64,000 nucleotides of DNA, taken from contig JAUMIR010000002.1 in the NCBI GenBank assembly GCA_030847615.1, forward strand, positions 115,328,309 to 115,392,308. Reading direction: 5' to 3'. Position numbers and translations under genes: made by a program. Position 1 is the first letter of the stretch. Each line of letters begins with the position of its first letter. A model generated the notes under the pieces. The model saw only the letters and a list, made by a program, of their open reading frames with translations, ran no database searches and had not been told where the DNA came from. Shown here in pieces: positions 1 through 10,843 of the stretch. Source of the DNA: Gambelia wislizenii. Lineage: Eukaryota; Chordata; Lepidosauria; Squamata; Crotaphytidae.

Positions 1-478
1 AAGCAGGGATCACCAGCATTGAGGCCATGATATTGAGAACACAGCTGCGCTGGGCAGGGCACGTTTCTAGGATGGAGGACCATCGCCTCCCAAAAATACT
101 ACTCTACGGTGAACTCGCCACGGGTCAGCGTGGGAGGGGCGCTCCAAAAAAGCGATACAAGGACTCCCTGAAACAACATCTCAGGCTTGGCCAAATTGAT
201 CACCAACAATGGTCCGCCCTGGCCTCACATCAGGAGGCATGGAGACGTTATCCACAATGCTGCAGCCTTATTTGAGAACTCACGACGAACAAGTCTTGAA
301 GAGAAACGACAACGCAGAAAGAATCACAACCCAAAAACATCACCCAAGGAGACCTTCTGCTGCACTTTTTGCAACCGGACTTGTTTATCTCGGATTGGCC
401 TTTTTAGTCATCAGCGCGCTTGCAGAAGGCGCGGGATGAGTCCTTCCTGAATCTTCGTTTGCGAAGAAAAGCCAGAGA
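1..478 (+). mobile_element. non-LTR retrotransposon 3' end, copy 1
   Basis: The plus strand encodes the C-terminal end of a LINE reverse-transcriptase polyprotein: an RWAGHVSRMEDHRLPK-type block, then a GAPKKRYKDSLKQH block, then a Cys/His finger (CTFCNRTC...HQRAC). The reading frame shifts near position 240-260, so the copy is dead. It ends at a GAAGAAAAGCCAGAGAGAGA tail, which other copies in the window share. It is cut by the window edge on the left. The exact clade (L2, RTE or relative) was not determined. Confidence 0.85.
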
Positions 479-486
479 GAGAGAAT

Positions 487-835
487 GTGTGTAGTGTGCC
501 AGGAAACCATTGTCTTTGTTCAATCCACTGTTGATGGACTGGAATTTGTGGATATATTCCAGTTCAGCTGGGTGAATTGTTAAACTGAACTTGTCACCTT
601 AGCACCACACCCACAAGTTTTGCACTTCCATAGCTATTCAACAAGCCTGCATATAAGGTCTGTTCCTAAGCCCCAGTCTACTCCATGCATGTGCAGAAGT
701 AAACCAAGTGTATGAAAGCTTATGCTCCAACTTCTTTCTCTCAGTTAATCTCAAAGGTGCTATAAGATCCCCTTGCTCATTGATATTCGAGACTAACACA
801 GCTATGTCTTTAAATTCTACCTCTCAGGGAGCAAG
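487..835. repeat. dispersed repeat, related to 18850-19310
   Basis: The segment beginning GTGTAGTGTGCCAGGAAACC recurs with few changes at about 19230-19305. The part around 640-810 is the reverse complement of about 18855-18985 (the blocks GGATCTTGTAGCACCTTTGA and AGAAGTTGGTGGCATAAG). Both therefore belong to one dispersed family whose ends are partly inverted. No coding sequence is visible. Confidence 0.6.
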
Positions 836-1272
836 TAAATTGTCGTGTACTAGCTTCCTCAGATTCAGTAACCAGGAGCTTCAGAATTAAAACAGAAAGC
901 TTTATTGCTACAGTAGTCTAAAGAGCGAACTATACAAAATTGTTGTTTTGAATGAAGCTCCCAAGAAAAGCAGTAAAATAAAAAGTATTTACAATCAGCC
1001 AAATCTGGCGGGCAATTTTCCCATTGGTCAGCCATCATCCCATTCCCCATTCTCATCCAGCCTGGGTTCCACCCATTGTTTCCCATAGTCCAAGGCCTGC
1101 CCGCTTATTTCCAGACAGACACCATCCTCCCTTGTCTCATCTCAGTACACCAACTTGTTACAGTGTTAAAGAATGCAAAACATTAAACGGTCAAACATGA
1201 AAGCACACAATAACTTGATACAAACAGAACTCTTGGCAGGGAAGTCACTTTTAGGGACCAATCTTGACATAC

Positions 1273-2388
1273 GTGAAAGCTGTCCTGTATCCAAGCAGAG
1301 GATACAGCCTTGCACCCTAGACAAACATACCTAGAATCTGCTCGCACCCATCTTCAGCAATGACATGAAGACCAAGGCTATAAATAAAGGTGGTTCAACC
1401 CTGCTGCCCAGTAGAAAAGAAAAACACCATTTCCCCATCTTGTGAGTTCTTAGTGTCATGAAGTTAATAAGGGATCTGTTTAATATGGTTGTGCCTTGCT
1501 GCCCATAGGCCTAGTAATGTTTGTACGCACAGCTGGGATGATACCAAGCCAAAGCCATTGCTGGGAGGAGGTTTGGGTACATGTTAGAGAGGTTCAGACA
1601 GACCACTAGTTAAGACTGATCTCTGCCATGCTGTCTCATTGTCTTCTTGCCAGGTGAGAGGATGCCCCTGAGAAAACTGAGCCAATGGCAGATTGACAAA
1701 GGCTTTGAAGTTTTGGGGGTCATTGGGGCAGCCCCACAGGAGCAGCCACCCTCTCAGAAGCAGCTGGAGGAGGTTTCTTCTCGTGTTTATACCACCCTCC
1801 CTCACAACTTTGTCCATAGTCAGCTTCCAGCCATCAGCAAGAAGGAGGCCATCCAAGCTAAGAGGAAGATGCTGCAGGTGGGGAAGCCTGAGGCCCTTTT
1901 AACAACCTTCAGTGTTAAAGCAAGAAAATTTTTACTGCTCTGCCAAAGTTTTGTACACATAAGCCCTTAGGGTTTATCTGCACACTCTGGAAGCATCTGC
2001 TTTTCTGGAACAGTTCTGTCTTAGCTTCCTAACAGGGTTTTTAAAAAAGTAGCAAACAGTTAATATTTAAAAAGAGAAATTACCTCACCTATTCTAAGTT
2101 AATGACATACTTATCCTCAACATGTTTACTCAGAAGCAAGGTCTTCTCATTTCAGCAGGACTTTTCCCATGTATGTGGACATTGAATTGCAGCCTGTGTA
2201 AGATAACTGTCCCTCAGTGCAGTTTCCCTCATGAGCACTCAAAGTTTGTTTCCTTCTCTTTATAGGACCTGCTCCTAGAGTTCCTATAGGAGGAGGATGA
2301 AGACACAATGTACATGGTGGTGCTTCCATAGGTTTTTGTGCTCTTGAAGTATGAGCTCATTCTGATGGACTCAGCAGAGTACTGTAAA
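1273..2388 (+). pseudogene. decayed partial copy of PARP3 (exons 4-6 equivalents)
   Basis: Three consecutive blocks match PARP3 coding exons 4, 5 and 6 of this window, in the correct order but on the opposite strand and with shorter introns. Block 1 (about 1273-1389) keeps IFSNDM but has an in-frame TAG where PARP3 has Gln, and an internal deletion. Block 2 (1654-1877) is an open exon, three bases (one codon) shorter than the real one, with AG and GT at both ends. Block 3 (about 2217-2388) keeps a LLKYELILMDSAEY-like end but has an in-frame TAG, and the GT donor is gone. MPLGKL has become MPLRKL. This is a dead segmental duplicate rather than a retrocopy, because intron positions are kept. 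No matches to exons 1-3 or 7-10 were seen nearby. Confidence 0.85.
1654..1877 (+). pseudogene. PARP3 exon-5-like relic
   Basis: This is the best preserved block of the PARP3 relic: about 74 open codons, roughly 80 percent nucleotide identity by eye to 18531-18757. QKQLEE and IQAK are kept. It still has a CAG acceptor and a CAG|GTGGGG donor. Its neighbours carry stops, so translation as PARP is not expected. Confidence 0.85.
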
Positions 2389-2424
2389 TGGCACATGCAT
2401 TTAAATGGCTAGATTTCTTTATAG

Positions 2425-2550
2425 CAGGGGTGGGAAATCTTTGGCCCTCCAGATGTTTTGCCTTATCTGTCACATTCTCCATACCGTTAGATTTGCTTGG
2501 TGGCTCTGATGGGAGTTGTAAACCAAAATGTTTGTGGCAACACGCTCCAC
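2425..2550. repeat. short dispersed repeat
   Basis: The phrase TTGGCCCTCCAGATGTTTTG followed by GATGGGAGTTGTAAACC resembles a very common reptile interspersed repeat (CCAGATGTTTTGGACTACAACTCCCATC type). The family name is from memory of the pattern and was not checked. Confidence 0.45.
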
Positions 2551-3952
2551 AACCCTGCCTTACATCAGATAGAGAAATGGCGTTAGGAAGAGAATTGGGC
2601 TCCTGCCTTATCACATGACCACTTAAACATGTGCGTGCATACTGCTCAATACTGCTGATCTGTTCATTTTTCATTTAAATCCATGTATCTATTTGCATTC
2701 ATGTTGAAACAGTAAAGCAGCACTAAATTTGAACCACCACCCATTGTGGGAATAACCTTGTTTATAATTTGGTGCACCATCAAAGTTTAAATTAGTTATT
2801 GTATTCTTGCTCATTTACTCAGCTAGGAGGATGTTTCTTGCATTACCATTATCTTTGGTTCTCTCTCCTTTTAACCTCAGCTACATGTATTTATACACAC
2901 TTTTGCAACCCACTTCATACGTTTACTGAAACAGGCTTGTCACAAAAGTCAGATGTCGGCAAGCTGCTTGCATGTGCATAAAAACCCTGCAAGAATATTT
3001 GCTTGTATGTATGTTACACTTAAATTGCTAGTTAACCTGGAATGTGTTTGGAAAAAAGAAGCTGTTTGGAAAACCATACTCTCTTTGGACAATAAAGGAT
3101 TAAACTATACTGACAAAGCCTCCTGGTCAAATCACAGGAATTCTGTGTGAATGCACCTGGACAAGGAGCCATCTTTTCCTATTGCAAGGGAAATCACCTT
3201 AAGGCAGGGTAAATGGACCTTGCTCCATTTTGCAAGTCGGGTGTTGTTATGTTGTCTCCCAGCACAGCCAGGATGACAGTTTGGCCGGTAGCAGCAAGGG
3301 GTACTTTTCTTTTCTATTACTACGGCATGATTTCATCTGATGGTAGGCATCTTCCCACACAAAGGGTCAAGAAAGGAAGGTAAAATTGAGGAGAGTTTTC
3401 CCTTTCAACCCCCCCCCCCATTAAAACATTCAGTTTTAGTGTTCTGTGTTTTGCTTGGCTTCTTCCTTGCTGAAGTGCCATTTCATTGCACTTTCTACTC
3501 CAGTCTTTCCAAGGGTTTGCTTTCCCCCACTGCTCCACCTCTGGAAGATGTTCTCTTTCCTGCTGTCATTCTGAGAAGTCCCATTTTGCAATCCTCCCTG
3601 CTGAAATCACTGTGCTAAGACCTTGCTCATTTTAAGCTGAAATCACAGTTTCTAAGCCCTCACAGAATCTTAGCAGCCTAGCCTCTCTCCTGGGCTTCAA
3701 GGACTTCACTAAAACACCCTTTCCTGAGGTTTTCCCCCAAAATCTCTTGCTTTCCAATGCTTCAGCTAAACTTTCAAAATTTCTAACTCCAGCAAAGTCC
3801 AGCAGAACCCCGGGAAAAAGTACGTAATCTTCATCAACCTTGGTCTACCTTTGGAAAGTACAGTATTTTTTTTCCTGCAAATTGGCAGCTGCCCCATCAT
3901 CTACTCTTTCTTTTGCTCTGTATGTGTGTGGCTGTGTTTTAGGGTAAAATAT
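2551..3952. other. no gene recognised
   Basis: This interval has short open frames only, with a run of C at about 3409-3419. I see no splice-consistent exon, RNA gene or complete repeat in it. Confidence 0.5.
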
Positions 3953-4172
3953 CAGACCTAATCTACACTACACAAATAATCCAGTTTGAAACTGGATTAT
4001 TTGCCATGGCTCCTTCCGATTGAATACTGGGATTTGTAGTTTTACAAGGTCTTAGCATTCTCTGCCAGAGTGCTAGTACCTCACCAAACTACAAATCTCA
4101 GGATTCCATAGGAAGGAGCCATGGCAAATAATCCACCTTCAAACTGGATTAGTGTAGTGTGGATGCACCCTG
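3953..4172. mobile_element. foldback MITE, hAT-like
   Basis: The two halves are inverted copies. TCTACACTACACAAATAATCC near the left end pairs with GGATTAGTGTAGTGTGGA at the right end, and GCCATGGCTCCTTCC near 4004 pairs with GGAAGGAGCCATGGC near 4111. The whole unit can fold into a hairpin of about 200 bases. There is no coding content, so it would be non-autonomous. Confidence 0.8.
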
Positions 4173-5705
4173 ACTATTCACCCCCCCCCCCATTTGTTTT
4201 ACCCTCTTTCTTTCTCTCTAATCATCTTTCTTTTCTTTCTAACCATCTCTGAACTCCAAATTACTTAGCCCTCACCCTGGTCCCTCCGGGAAATTTAAAT
4301 TGGGATAGCCATGGTCTAGCCAACATTTTCAGTCATGGCTGAGATGTTAGAACCTTCTCAGCCTCTGCAAGTATATTAATACATTCGCAAGCAACTGTAT
4401 TTTATTTTCCAGTCATTTGCTTTATATTTACTGCTTGTTACTTACAAAGCTTTACTATGGCACTTTACTTTCCCCCAGTGAAATAATTCTGTATGCATCA
4501 ATTCTTCTATGTTCAATAAAATGAAATAGCTCTATGTGAGTGTGAGTTACTGGAACAAATCTGCTTTGATGCGCTACTTCCAAAGGTGGCTTATAAACAA
4601 GGATTCTCAGCACATGAATAGGGCGTCAGAACACCCCAGGGTAACACAGAGCACAATAAATCAGTCCATAGATGCCACAGCACACTTGCTGTGTGTGCTG
4701 CCACTTGCTGATTTACTACTATAAGTGTCCCTTGCAAAATATTTAAAATTCTGCAAAAATAAAGAGTTGGACATTTGCATTTAACAATGATATGGTATTA
4801 CAATGCCATTTGGACTTTGAAATGTTGCCACAGCCCTGCCATTTTTTGCTTGCTTGTTTACAGATAGATGGCTTAATCCACCTGCGCCTCAGGCCATTTA
4901 CTATCTAGGAACGTCCTTTTATCTAAAGGCAGATGCAAATACCTGACTAACCTAGCACAGTGCTGCTGGGTTGCCTGGGCTTGCTAGAGTGTTGCTTTGA
5001 TTGAGATATGAGGTCATGTTTCTGAGGGAACAAAACAACTGATGGCAAGAAACTATTGTCTAGTCTCTGTCACACAGCCTCGTTGCTGCAAAAGAGAAGA
5101 GAATAGCATTGTTCTGTGTTGTGGTACTGATGAAGGCATGCAGTAAAGGGCTGTGCTCTCCTTTGAGCCCTGACTACTGCGCCATCTGTCTGATTCCACC
5201 ACTGGGCCTTCTAGGTTGAGGAAAGCTACTGCTAGAGCAAAATCTGGGGAACTCATCTACTTAGCTCCTGTCCATGACGTACACTTTGCTATAAGGATTA
5301 CAAATGACTTCATTGCTTTCCATTGTCTAGTTTCAGGTGTAATATTAATTTGTGCCTGCTACGTAGGTAGCCTCTTTACAACTTTCTACTGTCTGTTGAA
5401 GAAGAAACAAACTCAGCAAAATCAAGTTCAGTAGGGAAGCACCTGTGTTGCATGGATATGTTCTGAGGTCCACTTCTCAGCAGTTCCAGCTAAAAAATGG
5501 TGGTAGGTTGCTAGCTGGTGCTTGGAGACACCACCATGAGACAGTGTAGAGCAACTGCCAACCAGAGTAGGTAACATTGGCTTAGGGCTGGGAAGAAATT
5601 TTGTTGGACTAGATGGTCTTGACAAAAAATAATGCCTTAACTTTCCCAAGAACTCATGAGACAATGTGCCTCTTATCTAAAACTTAAAAGAAGTTTTCAA
5701 GAAAC
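4173..5705. other. no gene recognised
   Basis: AT-rich sequence with no recognised coding exon. Nothing beyond short open frames was found on either strand. Confidence 0.5.
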
Positions 5706-6335
5706 TAGGGGCTTGTCTATACAGCAAAATTACTCCTGATAGAATTTGAGGAGAATACCTTTTGTCTCAAAGGGATCCCACATCATTTTGCCATATTTCA
5801 AAGGAGGGGAGGCAAAAACTCCAAATAGCCATGGGAAAAGCCTTTGTGGCTTTTGCCGACTTTTTTTAAAACCCCAAATGAAATGTGCATTCCTGCTGCA
5901 CTTTCCTGAAAAGAGTGGAAGTGGAAAGTTGATTGGTCAGGTGGTCAGAGAGTGGAGCTTGCCGAGAAAGCAGTGCATGGAATCACCATGTTGGATTTTC
6001 ACTGTAGCAATTGTGCGCTGAGGCAACGAAACAGCCTTCCCCCCGCCTTTTTCCCTGTTTATTTAAGCGGAAGATCACACTTCCGCACCTTGGATTTGCT
6101 TTTTTTAAAAAAAAATACTGTTCAGCAGCGGCAACTGGTAACAATAAAAACACGAGTAATTCACTCGCGCCCACCATATTGATTCGCAGGCATGCCCATT
6201 TAAACAACAAACACATATGGCTTTGCATTTCTGTGATCTTGGAAAAAAAGTGGAAACAAATAACAGCTGCTGAGAATTGGCATTACTCTGCATCAATCCA
6301 CATTTTATGCCTCATATAGACAATCCCCAAGTACA
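5706..6335. mobile_element. about 620-bp MITE, family X copy 1
   Basis: The left end reads GGGGCTTGTCTATACAG and the right end CTCATATAGACAATCCCC, which are inverted versions of each other. The interior shares ordered blocks with 16352-16962: an AAAGCCTTTG(T/C)GGCTTTT block, an ATGTGCATTCC block, a GATTGG block, CATGTTGGATTTTCAC, and a distal CAGCTGCTG block. The element codes for nothing recognisable. Confidence 0.7.
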
Positions 6336-7059
6336 TACAGAACAAGGTGTATTTTAACAAAATGTGAATCAAAATAGACACAATTGGGGGGAAAACATGC
6401 AAAAACGTGTTTTAGCATGTGGGAGCTTGTTGAATGAATGAATGAATGAGGAAAGCATTAAAATAAAATTCAACATGAATTTTAGTACTGGAAGAAACTA
6501 GTTTCCCAACCCAGTGTGGGAAAAAATAATGGGAAGACAATGTAGAGACATTCAATGAAAAACAGTTTTTCACATGCATAACTGAACAACATGGGGCAGC
6601 TTCATATTTTATGAAATGCAACTGCTGAAAGTTGGATGATATAGACCTTGTAAACCTCAGTTAACAAAGCCTCTGGCAAAGAAGCTTCTTTTCACAAAGT
6701 CTTTCAGCCCCTGACTTCTCCCTGTCCTCTTGCTAGCTAGATTTATTTTTAGCTGTATTAGCACTGGTAGGATGGTGGAGGGCTAAAAAAACACACACAG
6801 ACTTTCAGAGCTGGGTTGCAACAGCATGTCTGCAGTAAACAGTGTTAATAAAGCTTAAGCTGACAAATAATGGAATTGTGCTACTACAGTTGTATGTGCT
6901 TGCATAAAACAGGCAAGGAGTCTGAACGGAGTCCTGCCTCTCATTCCCCTGCATTTGCTAGAAGCCCTGTGCAGTATTTATTCTTCACAGGGATGTCAGG
7001 TACCTGTCTTCACTACCTGACTGTCCCTGTGGAGTTTTGTCTGCTGCCGCCACAACTGT

Positions 7060-7590
7060 TTTAAAGCTCAGGAGGCCAATTCCTGGCCAAAGGGAGAGGT
7101 TTTCTCCCTTCCCCTGGCTCAGCAATACTGCTTCTGCTTGATCTCCACTTCCCCGTCACTTGCTTTGTTTCCAGCTGAAGGGAGAGGTTTTCTCCCTTCC
7201 CTTGGCTCGGCAGCTCTGCCTCCACCCTCTTGCCCATCACAAGAAGAGGCATTTGCAGCAAGCAATGGAGGCACTTCAAGCAGAGACAAGCGAGCAGAGA
7301 GCAGGCGGAAGCTGTGTTAATGAGCCAGAGGAAGGGAGAAAACCTCTCCCTTCAGCCAGGAACAGGCCTCTTCAGCTTTAAATCGGTTGCAACAGCAGTG
7401 GTAGAAGTGGAGTAAATGTGGAGAAAGCCCTGAATCCAACATACTCCGCATCAAGGTAAAATACCCTGAAATGCTCCTGCTGTGGGCCATGATCACCCCA
7501 GATTTGGGGAAAAGGTCATACATTGTGTGGCCTGATCACTGCAGATTCGGGGGAAATCATAGGGGGAACAGGGTTTTTAGTAGTGTAGAC
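7060..7590. repeat. inverted and direct repeats around a GGGAGAGGTTTTCTCCC core
   Basis: The block AAGGGAGAGGTTTTCTCCCTTCC occurs in two direct copies (7090s and 7180s) and once inverted (7330s, GGGAGAAAACCTCTCCCTTC). The stretch ends with GTAGTGTAGACAAGTC, resembling a MITE terminus. It looks like a rearranged non-autonomous element. Confidence 0.5.
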
Positions 7591-7599
7591 AAGTCAAAA

Positions 7600-10400
7600 G
7601 TAAGCATCAGCTACCTCCAGAATCCCTTACTGAGCAAACAGAGAGAAAATGAGAAAACAGATAAGCCTGCATCATCAGCTATGCCAGCATGTTTAAAAAA
7701 AAAAAAGATTCTAGATTTGGGCAACAAAATGGAAATCATAAAGTGCAGTCTTGTGAAAGAAAAAGTCATCTCTGGAAACATTCTGGAAGAAGCCAAGTGG
7801 TCTCCAGGAGGCCCAAAATATCTTTATTTACTTATGCAAGTCTTCCCTGACTTAGTTGTTTCATTTCACATGTGCAGATTGTTAGTTTTGAATGAAAAAG
7901 TTTGCTGAAACATGTTGAGCTGCTCTTCTTTAGTGGTGAAGGGACCTATCCCTATTTTTTTCCATGTTATTCCTCCCTTGAGTACCAATTTTTGTTTGTT
8001 AAAGAAGTAACATCCAGGAACATGTCAATTTTGTTTACTGAGATACGCCTGCAAAATGACAAGCCCAAGCTTTCTGTCAGCAATTCTTGAGAGAACCACT
8101 TACACAAATTAAAAGCAGGCTCATAAACCAACCTAGCCATTTCTCCTTCCTGCTGTGAGTAAGGAGTGGGTAACACCCCTCCCTACACATGATTGTTATT
8201 TCCCTCTGTAAATAGAGAAGAAGGAGAAGACTACTATGGTGATGGGAGCCATATATATATGTATATTTGATAAGGAGGTCTAGCACACTTGAAAAATAAA
8301 ACTTGTTCACCCTTAAAAGGAACACACCTTCTCATCCTGAAGTTGCCTCATATTCACGTTAACATACTGCAGGCAAAAGGCCAAAAGGTAAGTGGGATTT
8401 TTAAAGGGGGAAAATGCATGCAAATTTTAAAACCAAATTGTGCAGTCTAAATCTAAATAGCATATTCTCTTGCTTCACTTACTGCATTTTTAAAAAATAA
8501 AAATAAAAATAAAAATCTGAAGATGGCTTTCCTGTGGAAATGAGAAATAAAAATAAGAAGAAATAAAAGCCAGTAGGAAAGGAGGAATGCTAGACCTGGT
8601 GACAGAGGAAGAGGGAGCCTTTACTGTGACTTGTTCAACAGCTCTTCTCCCAAATGAAAGGGAAGGACTGCTGGAGCACCTCAAGCCCGAATCCCTTCCA
8701 AGGAGGAAAATGCTGTGTATGTATTCGTGTGTTTAAAAAACTCCTCTGTCCATTTTTAATCAGACTCCCTCTCTCCTCTATACAGCTCTGTCTCTTCCTG
8801 TCATTTTTTCCCTGTGTGTAGATGCAGCAGCAAGTTAAAAACTCATTTTTAAACACACACAACCATTCTTAAAATGAACTTGGAAAGCACACGCAACTGA
8901 GTCAAAACTATCACAAAGCTCATAATTTCAACTCTCTTTTCACAGTTTTGAGTTGGAACTCAGTCTCTCAGTCTGGTTCTTAATTAAAAGCAAAACATGT
9001 CATTTTTTTTTAAAAAAAGTATGTTTCCTGCTGTTGTCTTTGTAACCAAATATGCCCTGGCAATTTTTATGCCTAGGTAATTGTCAATGTATTATTGTAC
9101 CATGTTTTGAAGACCACTTTAGAATGCTCCCAAAATTTTTAACAAACATGCTGCTATATAGAGAAATTAAGCATCTCTGTATAAAGAATTTGGGTATTTA
9201 GGGCCAGTAAAGATGCATAATAGGGCTAATGTAGGATTAATTTGTATATCTTTCTTTAATGTACAACAGTATTCATTTGAAATTTCTTACTACAGATGTG
9301 TCCATATAACTAAAGGTGATCAGGGTCGTATATCAGTGGAAAATAATTTTCAGGGTATTTTCAATTATTTTTGTTGAAACTAAATATAACAGTACAGTAC
9401 AGTACGGTAGTAGCAAGGAGCAAATGTGGCGAAATATAGGGAACAGCTTCTTGTCATTTTCTCCACCTGATAAGTGGGCAACAAATGGAAAAGGACTGTC
9501 TACATCTTCCACCTAAATCTCTCACTTTAATCTCTGAAATGTGTGCTTTCGTGGATACTTTTGGTCAGTACCTTTGGTTTTATAACAGCAACAGTTCACT
9601 GGCAGTAAAAATGAGGGGATGAACAACCAGATAAGCCTCTTCTAAAGCAACAACCCATTGTCTCAAACTGCACAAAAGGAATGCAAAGTTATTATAATGG
9701 GACATCACCCAAAAGTTGTTTATCACTTGAGCTGGGCCAGCCTTACCATTAGGCATATTGAGACCGATGCCCTGGGTGGCAAACACAGGTGGAGGAGGAG
9801 CACAAAGTTGTGGTGAGGCACTACAAATGCAGAACTGTGTGTGTTGCATAGCTTCCCTTGCATCCCATGAGCTTGACTCCTGCCCTGAGGTACTGTTGTG
9901 TTGCCATTCTTGACATAAGGCTCAACTGCCAGCCTTTGGTATATAGTATGGGAGAAGGGCAGTGGAGGAGATGCCATCTTTGCCTCAGGCCGCAAAATGT
10001 ATTGGGCCAGTCCCACCCTAAAGGTAGGCAGTGAGTAAGCTGCAGCCGCCCAGCTGTTTTGGAATGCATCCCTCATCATTCTCCTACAAAAAGGCTTAGG
10101 ACACTTCACACACCAGGGGTGAGCATCTAGATTTTTTGTTAGATAATAAGTCTTTGCAGCTCTAGCCTGCATAAGCAATGGTAAACAATGCTGGCAGCTA
10201 GAGTCTAAAAACATCTAGCAAGCCACAGTTGCCCAGCCCTCTTTTATATGGATGTGCACAACATCCAAATAATTAATCTATACCCCCCTTGTACAACTTG
10301 TCCTTAGGCAACTCATTGAGCAACCCTGTACTTCAAAACTTGTAAATTGGTGAGCCACTTAAGCAGATGTATCCTACCATCTGAGGACACATGTGACCAC
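7600..10400. other. no gene recognised; simple repeats only
   Basis: Contains an (AT)n tract near 8250, an (AAAAT)n tract at about 8498-8518 and an (AGTAC)n-like tract at about 9392-9407. Otherwise nothing recognised. It lies downstream of the PARP3 3' end. Confidence 0.5.
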
Positions 10401-10408
10401 ACAAAAAA

Positions 10409-10410
10409 GC

Positions 10411-10440
<30 letters not shown>
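10409..10440. repeat. (CA)n microsatellite
   Basis: A pure CA run with one CG interruption. On the PARP3 sense strand it is a GT-rich tract just past the likely cleavage site. Confidence 0.95.
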
Positions 10441-10441
<1 letters not shown>

Positions 10442-10442
10442 T

Positions 10443-10448
10443 TTTATT
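10443..10448 (-). terminator. PARP3: PARP3 poly(A) signal
   Basis: TTTATT on the plus strand is AATAAA on the PARP3 sense strand, 226 bases past the stop codon. A GT-rich tract follows, as expected for a downstream element. Confidence 0.6.
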
Positions 10449-10673
10449 TACACGACACTCCGGTCCAAACTACTTCCAAAGGGGCTATGCCCCAACAAGG
10501 TTTTCCTAGGAATATATTTCAACCAACTAAGTAAACTCTGAAGATGCCAGTCACAGATGCCAGTCACAGACCCTAACCCTAACCCCTCCCACATGTCTGT
10601 TCAGTTCTAGAAAGACAGGGACCCCCAAGAGTGAATAGGTGAGGCCCAGCAGTAGAGCAGACCAAGACACTCC

Positions 10674-10843
10674 TCAGAACTGAAGCTGGACGAGGTAGCG
10701 AATGCGACATTGACTCTCCTGGTAGATAAGGTACTCGCTCTGGAAGAAGTTGGAGCTCTGATACTGACTCATCGCAATGGGCTTTCCTTGGGAGACCAGT
10801 ACTTTTTTCCCATCCAGGATGAGCTCTTTATCATGTGCAGGGT
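10674..10843 (-). CDS. PARP3: PARP3 coding exon 10 (catalytic Glu, stop)
   Basis: Encodes the C-terminus with QSEYLIYQESQCRIRYLV. It supplies the catalytic Glu524 and ends TGA at 10674-10676. Confidence 0.97.

Noticed and set aside
10568..10588. Telomere-like CCCTAACCCTAACCCC
   Set aside because: Only about two and a half repeats, too short to call an interstitial telomeric site.
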